A stretch of 64,000 nt of DNA from Patella vulgata. Its lineage: Eukaryota > Mollusca > Gastropoda > Patellidae. A model generated the notes under the pieces. The model was not told the origin of the DNA and did not search any database. It saw only the letters and a program-made list of their open reading frames with translations. The position numbers and the translations under genes were made by a program. The DNA is taken from assembly GCF_932274485.2 (NCBI RefSeq), contig NC_065881.2:47130702-47194701 (forward strand). Reading direction: 5' to 3'. Shown piece after piece: positions 62,501 to 64,000 of this stretch; within the stretch, counting starts at the first letter, position 1, and each line of letters opens with the position of its first letter.

Positions 62501-62644
62501 CAACTTTTCAAACTCTGATAGCTCTATCTTGAATGGGTTTATTACACACTGATTCGATACCGTTGTATTTTAAAATGTTGTCTTCAACTTGGCGATTTTG
62601 AGTTATACTTCACGGGTCCCCCACAACACCCTGCATGTTGTATA
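59536..62644. other. Non-coding, no feature recognised
   Basis: AT-rich DNA. At about 61822-61850, CCACGTGAC and GTCACGTGG form a short palindrome-like pair (a possible hairpin of 9 bp with E-box cores), of unknown meaning. Confidence 0.35.
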
Positions 62645-62700
62645 CCTGTCGTCATTAACCGGCTTGCATGCAGAAAAGCAGGACGTTAAATCTCATTTCA
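62645..62700 (+). mobile_element. Short SINE 3' fragment
   Basis: CTGTCGTCATTAACCGGC, then AGCAGGACGTTAAATCTC and CATTTCAG match the 3' end of the 11205 family, starting at the same family position as the 1083 and 49605 fragments. No target duplication was found. Confidence 0.6.
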
Positions 62701-64000
62701 GTCCAGCTCAACCCACATTTGTTCGGAAAATTACATGTCTTTTCAAAACAAAAAATTCTGCTGGAAGTAGCTTGTACATGTATATGTTTGATTATATACT
62801 AAGAACACTGTGTATCTTTCTTACTCAAAAATATTTTCGTGATGGTCAACAAGACATGTAAAATTTGTATCATTTTACAATGCGTTCAATGTCCAGGGGA
62901 GCACTGACCAACATAAATCACCGTAATTTGAATGACTAAGTTATCTTTGGTCAAGTTTTGACACGTAGTTCACATTTAATCTGAAAAGTAAATCAAGTGT
63001 TGGTATTTGTGGCTAATATGCTTCACCCTATTTACACCGGCTTGACTGTAAACAAATAATACGTTCAACTTAGCAGATAAAATACCAAGCCATACACCCT
63101 TAGAATGTTGTGAGAATTCTGAAAAATTGATGACATTTGCGATACGAGGTTAATGCAGAACCATTAATTGGAAAATATATCAAATTGTAATTAGTAGAAC
63201 TATTAAAGGCACGGAAATCTATATATAACCTTTATGTTGTTGTATTTTGTAATTAATGTTAAAAGTGAGTTGTGTCTTGGTATAACACAATAATATCACA
63301 CGTTTGGAAGATAGCGATAAGGAAACAAACAAAGCATCATTTGAATTCTGTGACTAATTTTCTATGCAAAGGGCACACGTCTAATTAAACCGGATGCAGA
63401 TGTGATCTTATGGTTTATCGTTACCAGAAGTGCGAAATGTGATTAAATACAGGTGGGCATGTATTGACGCAGTACTCGTCCATTTTGGAAATGGCTTACA
63501 CCTGGTCAAGGGTTGTTGGTTAATATAAGTTTGATGTTTAGCATATTCGATAAATACTATAAAGCCTTAATCTCTACCATCTGAACAAACACTAGAAAAT
63601 GGTTGTTGGGTCCAATTAGTTCACAAGATGTATATAAACTTATTGAAAATGTACAACCGTGTCATTATTTTACAAAATCAACACATAAGTACATTGTCTT
63701 AGATGGAATTAGGTGGATTTGCATTTGTTGAAACATAAAAATTAAATTATGTAAGAACTAAATTTGCCCATTGCAGGTCTGTTTCTGTTCTCTAATGTTA
63801 TATAAATTATTACTGAAACATTTATTAACACGCCAAGCCCGTAATCAACTTAAGAGTTAAACATACGAAAACAAACAATCTACGCTACATTTTGTCAAAA
63901 CTTCAAACACTGCTAACTTCGCCAATAATAAATTTCTTTAACTGAAATTTCCATTATTCATTTTTCATTATCTAATGAACTAGTATAGAATGAACGGCCA
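62701..64000. other. Non-coding, no feature recognised
   Basis: AT-rich DNA; nothing supported. Confidence 0.35.

Overview
This window is AT-rich, gene-poor animal DNA, most likely from a mollusc. The grounds are the repeats: tRNA-headed SINEs whose copies end in GGACGTTAAAC plus a short tail; a SINE family with the conserved core I associate with MetaSINEs; and repeats made of about 150-bp 'gccataattcagg...' units that run into CGGACGG tracts. The class (bivalve, gastropod or other) cannot be settled from this sequence. No ribosomal RNA gene, free-standing tRNA gene, CRISPR array or bacterial-style operon was seen.

One convincing host gene is present: an open 399-codon reading frame on the minus strand (21945-23144). 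It encodes a signal peptide, a cysteine-rich ectodomain resembling the N-terminal GOLD-like domain of GPR180/TMEM145, one membrane helix instead of seven, and a cytoplasmic tail with tyrosine motifs, a PPPPY motif and a histidine-rich end. Its probable leader lies at 23145-23563, and about 15 kb of repeat-poor sequence lies upstream of it.

Region by region: 1-11 kb is mostly non-coding sequence with a 62-bp SINE fragment (1083), a tandem duplication (3004), a complete hAT-like MITE with 8-bp target duplications (4102-4381) and a 90-bp tandem repeat (7081). From 11.2 to 17.1 kb lies a nest of mobile DNA: two SINEs, then a CGGACGG-type repeat split by a 4.46-kb hAT-like insertion (12182-16642). 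That insertion carries a large inverted repeat (arms 12599-13482 and 14811-15704) around a 36-bp minisatellite and remnants of a transposon protein gene. From 17 to 20 kb there is a small LINE reverse-transcriptase relic. The gene follows at 20.7-23.6 kb. From 23.6 to 38.6 kb only one tiny SINE fragment and an (AT)n tract were recognised. From 38.6 to 64 kb there are three MetaSINE-like copies (41.4, 43.6 and 46.3 kb), several other SINE copies, a foldback element with a fresh 120-bp tandem duplication (54254-54932) and a CGGACGG-type repeat (58763-59535).

The most notable signals are the single-pass GPR180/TMEM145-like protein; the inverted-repeat element whose loop encodes a Thr/Pro-rich 12-residue repeat; the 3'-end motif GGACGT(T)AAA shared by three SINE families; and a set of 54-62-bp insertions flanked by target-site duplications. 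All family names are from memory and inspection; no search was run.
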